Source: Bradyrhizobium sp. CCGUVB1N3 (GTDB taxonomy: Bacteria; Pseudomonadota; Alphaproteobacteria; Rhizobiales; Xanthobacteraceae). From it: DNA of 64,000 bases. Of the stretch, positions 61,024 to 64,000 are shown in pieces. Numbering within the stretch: position 1 is the first letter of the stretch; each line of letters begins with the position of its first letter. Where the stretch lies: contig NZ_JANADR010000001.1 of assembly GCF_024199925.1 (NCBI RefSeq), positions 496,001-560,000 on the forward strand. The letters are read 5' to 3'. Position numbers and translations under genes: made by a program. The notes beneath the pieces are model-generated. The model had not been told where the DNA came from. It worked only from the letters and a program-made list of their open reading frames with translations, and searched no databases.

Positions 61024-61854
61024 ATGGCCAAGAAGAAGCGCGGCGATGCACATGGAGGCGGTCACGGCTGGTTCGTGACCTTCGCCGATCTGATGGGCCT
61101 GATGATGAGCTTCTTCGTGATGCTCGTCGCGTTCTCGACCCAAGACGCCAACAAGCTCAAGATCGTGGCAGGCTCCATGCGCGACGCCTTCGGCATCCAG
61201 AGCGAGGCGCGCTATGCCGGCATCATCGAATCCGACGGCCTGCCCACGCGTCCCAAGCTGAAGAACGTCGACCACATCCAGCCCGAGGATTCCTCCAATA
61301 CGCCGACCCCGGATCAGCAGGATCGCGACCGCACCTCGGGCGCGAAGATCAAGGTCGACCGCGACTTCGCGCTTGCCGCGGCCTCGCTCCGCCAGGCGCT
61401 TCAGGACCTGCCCGAGCTCACCGAGATGTCCAAGCACATCATGTTCGAGGAGACCAAGCAGGGCCTCAATCTCGAGATCGTCGACCAGGACGGCCGCTCG
61501 ATGTTTGCGGACGGCTCCAAGGTGCCCTATGACCGTACCCGCCGCCTGATCGAGAAGCTGGCCGTCCCGCTCAAGGCGACGCCGCTGCGCGTCTCCATCG
61601 TCGGCCATACCGCCGCGGGCTTCGTGCCGAACCGCAGCGACTACGGTGCCTTCGACCTCTCGGCCGACCGTGCCAATGCGGTGCGCCAGATCCTCGAGCG
61701 TGAAGGGCTGCCGCCCTCGCACATCTTCGCCGTCTCCGGCAAGGCGGACACCCAGCCGCTGTTTCCTGACGATCCGTCCCTGGCCGCCAATCGCCGCGTG
61801 ACCATCACCCTGATGCGCGAAGACCCGCCGCTGCCGCCGAATCTGAAGCCGTAA
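61024..61854 (+). CDS. MotB-type OmpA-like stator protein
   Basis: This 276-residue protein has one helix (about 14-36) with the key proton-carrying Asp in TFADLMGLMMSFFVML, and a C-terminal OmpA-like peptidoglycan-binding domain (about 150-270). The usual GHTD reads GHTA here (VSIVGHTAAG), so one conserved acidic residue is replaced. LSADRANAVRQIL and NRRVTITL are otherwise typical. It forms a stator with the MotA-like protein just upstream. Both proteins are predicted to anchor to the wall and power rotation or another force-driven process. Confidence 0.85.
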   Translation: MAKKKRGDAHGGGHGWFVTFADLMGLMMSFFVMLVAFSTQDANKLKIVAGSMRDAFGIQSEARYAGIIESDGLPTRPKLKNVDHIQPEDSSNTPTPDQQDRDRTSGAKIKVDRDFALAAASLRQALQDLPELTEMSKHIMFEETKQGLNLEIVDQDGRSMFADGSKVPYDRTRRLIEKLAVPLKATPLRVSIVGHTAAGFVPNRSDYGAFDLSADRANAVRQILEREGLPPSHIFAVSGKADTQPLFPDDPSLAANRRVTITLMREDPPLPPNLKP

Positions 61855-62022
61855 ATCCTTGCGCTACCATTCTACCTGAGGCATGTCGTCGCGTGCCGAT
61901 GAACGCGGCTGCTCCGTCACAGCATCCGCGCGGGCGCCTGCTATGCTGGGGCGATTGACAGGCGCGCAGGAAGCGTCAAAAGGCGCCGGATCAATTCCAG
62001 GGAAGAAGCGTTTTCCACTCTC

Positions 62023-63921
62023 ATGACGGCGAGCATCACCACGACCGAAGGCCAGGAGACCACGGCCCATGCGGGCTTTTGGGCCCTGACGCTCGGAAGC
62101 ATCGGCGTCGTCTTCGGCGATATCGGCACCTCGCCGCTCTACGCATTCCACGAGGCGGTCAGAGGTGCGGCCCATGGCGAGCCGGTCTCGCGGGTCATCG
62201 TGCTCGGCGTGCTTTCGCTGATCCTGTGGGCGCTCTTGATCGTCGTGACCGCCAAATATGTCCTGCTGCTGCTGCGCGCCGACAACAACGGGGAGGGCGG
62301 CACGCTTTCGCTGATGGCGCTCGGCCAGCGCGCGCTCGGGCGTCGAAGCTGGCTCCTGCTCGCGCTCGGCGTCGTCGGCGCTTCCATGTTCATCGGCGAT
62401 TCCATGATCACGCCGGCGATCTCGGTGCTGTCGGCGGTCGAAGGTCTCAAGCTCGCGACGCCCGCTTTCGAGCATTACGTCGTGCCGCTCACGGTCCTCA
62501 TCCTGGCGCTGCTGTTCGCGGTCCAGAGCAAGGGGACCGCGCTGGTGGCCTCCGCCTTCGGGCCGGTGATGGTGGTCTGGTTTGCCTGCCTTGCGGTGAT
62601 GGGCATCGTTCACATCGCCGACGATCCCTCGGTGCTGGCTGCGATCAATCCCTACTACGCGCTGCAATTCCTGCTGTCGCACGGCACGATCGGTCTCGTG
62701 ACGCTCGGCGCCGTCTTCCTGGCGGTGACCGGCGGCGAGGCGCTCTATGCCGATCTCGGCCATTTCGGCCGCAAGCCGATCCAGTCGGCCTGGATGTTCT
62801 TCGTGCTGCCTTCGCTCCTGATCAACTATTTCGGGCAGGGCGCGCTGGTGCTGTCCGACCCGAGCGCGATCGAACATTCCTTCTATCGCATGGTGCCAGA
62901 GAAGCTCGTGCTGCCACTGGTCGGGCTTGCGACCGCGGCCACCGTGATTGCGAGCCAGGCGGTGATCACCGGCGCCTATTCGCTGGTCTATCAGGCCGTG
63001 CAGCTCGGCCTCTTGCCGCGCTTCGAGGTCCGCTACACCTCCGAATCCCACGCCGGCCAGATCTATCTGCCGCGCGTGAACCGGTTGCTCCTGATCGGCG
63101 TGATGCTGCTGGTCTTGTTGTTCCGCACCCCCAGCGGTCTTGCCTCGGCCTACGGCATCGCAGTTTCCACCACCATGGTCGCCGACGGCATCATGGGCTT
63201 CGTCGTGATCTGGAAGCTGTGGAACTGGCGCGCCGCGACGGCTGCCGCGGTGATCCTGCCCTTCGTCGTGGTCGACATGACCTTCTTCAGCGCCAATCTC
63301 CTGAAGCTGCTCGAGGGGGCCTGGGTGCCGCTGCTGTTCGGCGTCGTCATGGTCGCGATGATCTGGACGTGGCGGCGGGGCACGGGAATTCTGCTCCAGA
63401 AGACCCGCCGCATCGAGGTGCCGCTGGACGACCTGATCCGGAGCCTGGAGAAGCGGCCGCCGCACATCGTTAAGGGCACTGCGGTGTTCCTCACCAGCGA
63501 TCCCGCCTTCGTGCCGACCGCGCTGCTGCACAATCTCAAGCACAACAAAGTGCTGCATGAGCACAACGTGATCCTGACGATCGAGACGGCGCACACACCG
63601 CGGGTCGATCTGTCGGAGCGGTTCCGGATGGAGAAGATCAGCGACAAGTTCTCCAAGGTGCGGCTGCGCTTCGGATTCATGGAACAGCCGAACGTACCCA
63701 AGGCGCTCGCGATCGCCCGCAAGCAGGGCTGGCAGTTCGACATCATGTCGACGTCGTTCTTCGTGTCGCGGCGGTCGCTGAAGGCCTCTGCGCAATCGGG
63801 CATGCCGCTCTGGCAAGACCATATGTTCATCGCGCTCAGCCGGTCCGCCAACGACGCCACCGATTACTTCCAGATTCCGACGGGGCGGGTGGTTGAAGTC
63901 GGCACCCAAGTCACTATTTGA
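62023..63921 (+). CDS. kup: Low-affinity potassium transporter Kup
   Basis: This 632-residue K+/H+ symporter has twelve helices (to about residue 440) and a cytoplasmic C-terminal domain. The Kup hallmarks are [18 protein letters not shown] near residue 30, [16 protein letters not shown] (about 86-101) and [15 protein letters not shown] (about 239-253), quoted in part. The C-terminal end ([17 protein letters not shown]) matches the family. Length is standard. It lies downstream of the MotA/MotB-type pair by 168 bases and is probably separately transcribed. Confidence 0.96.
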   Translation: MTASITTTEGQETTAHAGFWALTLGSIGVVFGDIGTSPLYAFHEAVRGAAHGEPVSRVIVLGVLSLILWALLIVVTAKYVLLLLRADNNGEGGTLSLMALGQRALGRRSWLLLALGVVGASMFIGDSMITPAISVLSAVEGLKLATPAFEHYVVPLTVLILALLFAVQSKGTALVASAFGPVMVVWFACLAVMGIVHIADDPSVLAAINPYYALQFLLSHGTIGLVTLGAVFLAVTGGEALYADLGHFGRKPIQSAWMFFVLPSLLINYFGQGALVLSDPSAIEHSFYRMVPEKLVLPLVGLATAATVIASQAVITGAYSLVYQAVQLGLLPRFEVRYTSESHAGQIYLPRVNRLLLIGVMLLVLLFRTPSGLASAYGIAVSTTMVADGIMGFVVIWKLWNWRAATAAAVILPFVVVDMTFFSANLLKLLEGAWVPLLFGVVMVAMIWTWRRGTGILLQKTRRIEVPLDDLIRSLEKRPPHIVKGTAVFLTSDPAFVPTALLHNLKHNKVLHEHNVILTIETAHTPRVDLSERFRMEKISDKFSKVRLRFGFMEQPNVPKALAIARKQGWQFDIMSTSFFVSRRSLKASAQSGMPLWQDHMFIALSRSANDATDYFQIPTGRVVEVGTQVTI

Positions 63922-64000
63922 GCGAAATTGGCGGACTTATGCGATTTTTGCATGGCAAGGGCCCAAAATCGCGCTAGGCTATGCCGGTAGCGCAGGACTA

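Noticed and set aside
61864..63909. 681-codon open frame antisense to kup
   Set aside because: It is rich in Arg, Asp, Glu and His with no domain, and is fully explained by codon bias of kup.
1..64000. CRISPR arrays, insertion sequences, prophage, rRNA and tRNA genes
   Set aside because: No repeat-spacer series, transposase, integrase or RNA-gene signature was found on reading either strand.

Overview
The window reads as chromosome of an alphaproteobacterium of the Bradyrhizobium type. The DNA is GC-rich and densely coded. It carries a CoxMNOP-like alternative cytochrome oxidase, ABC and TRAP uptake systems, several LysR/AraC/ModE regulators, many NAD-linked aldehyde dehydrogenases, and intergenic palindromic repeats of the kind common in Bradyrhizobium (a GAGCATGATC...GATCATGCTC element and two cloverleaf elements). 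The genus is an inference from gene content and style; no rRNA or tRNA gene was seen.

Region by region. (1) 1-6134: the end of a TRAP transporter (dctQ, partial dctM), then a LysR regulator divergent from a three-gene operon (3-hydroxyisobutyrate dehydrogenase-like reductase, aldehyde dehydrogenase, DUF3100 membrane protein). (2) 6149-13089: housekeeping genes: moaA, a lipoprotein, gph, rpiA, a DUF2059 protein, gor, a LysR regulator and a small putative DNA-binding protein. (3) 13134-20312: a branched-chain/aromatic-type ABC transporter (binding protein, livH, a fused LivM-LivG, livF) translationally coupled to a salicylaldehyde/vanillin-type aldehyde dehydrogenase, with a divergent AraC regulator. 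(4) 20334-37132: an accessory island with three more aldehyde dehydrogenases, DUF2478 and DUF779 proteins, an SMP-30-like secreted protein, a class I amidotransferase, small secreted proteins, a MoxYX-like two-component system, and two ModE-type regulators (one HTH-only, one fused to a periplasmic-binding-protein-like domain). (5) 37259-42118: an alpha/beta hydrolase, class II DAHP synthase, dgkA and nadE. (6) 42294-46826: the five-gene oxidase operon. (7) 47362-63921: DUF2189 and DUF2865 proteins, cysS-GNAT-cimA, VOC, LOG, an Atm1-type ABC exporter, psd-pssA, an RraA-like protein, DUF1330, a MotA/MotB-type pair and kup.

The most striking observation is in the fourth region. Four 28-bp sites match the ModE Mo-box pattern (11 + 6 + 11) at 17-19 of 22 positions, and all four lie in promoter regions: two between the aldehyde dehydrogenase/DUF2478 operon and a small unknown gene, one before the amidotransferase, and one between the SMP-30-like gene and a Cys-rich small protein. 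With the two ModE-type regulators, this suggests a molybdenum-responsive regulon built around Mo-independent, NAD-linked aldehyde oxidation. I know of no description of such a system, but I could not search.

Other points of note are a 16-residue leader ORF with two Cys codons ahead of cysS, a degenerate ABC signature in the LivM-LivG fusion, and cloverleaf intergenic repeats. Start sites were chosen from overlaps and Shine-Dalgarno sequences; alternatives are given in the entries.
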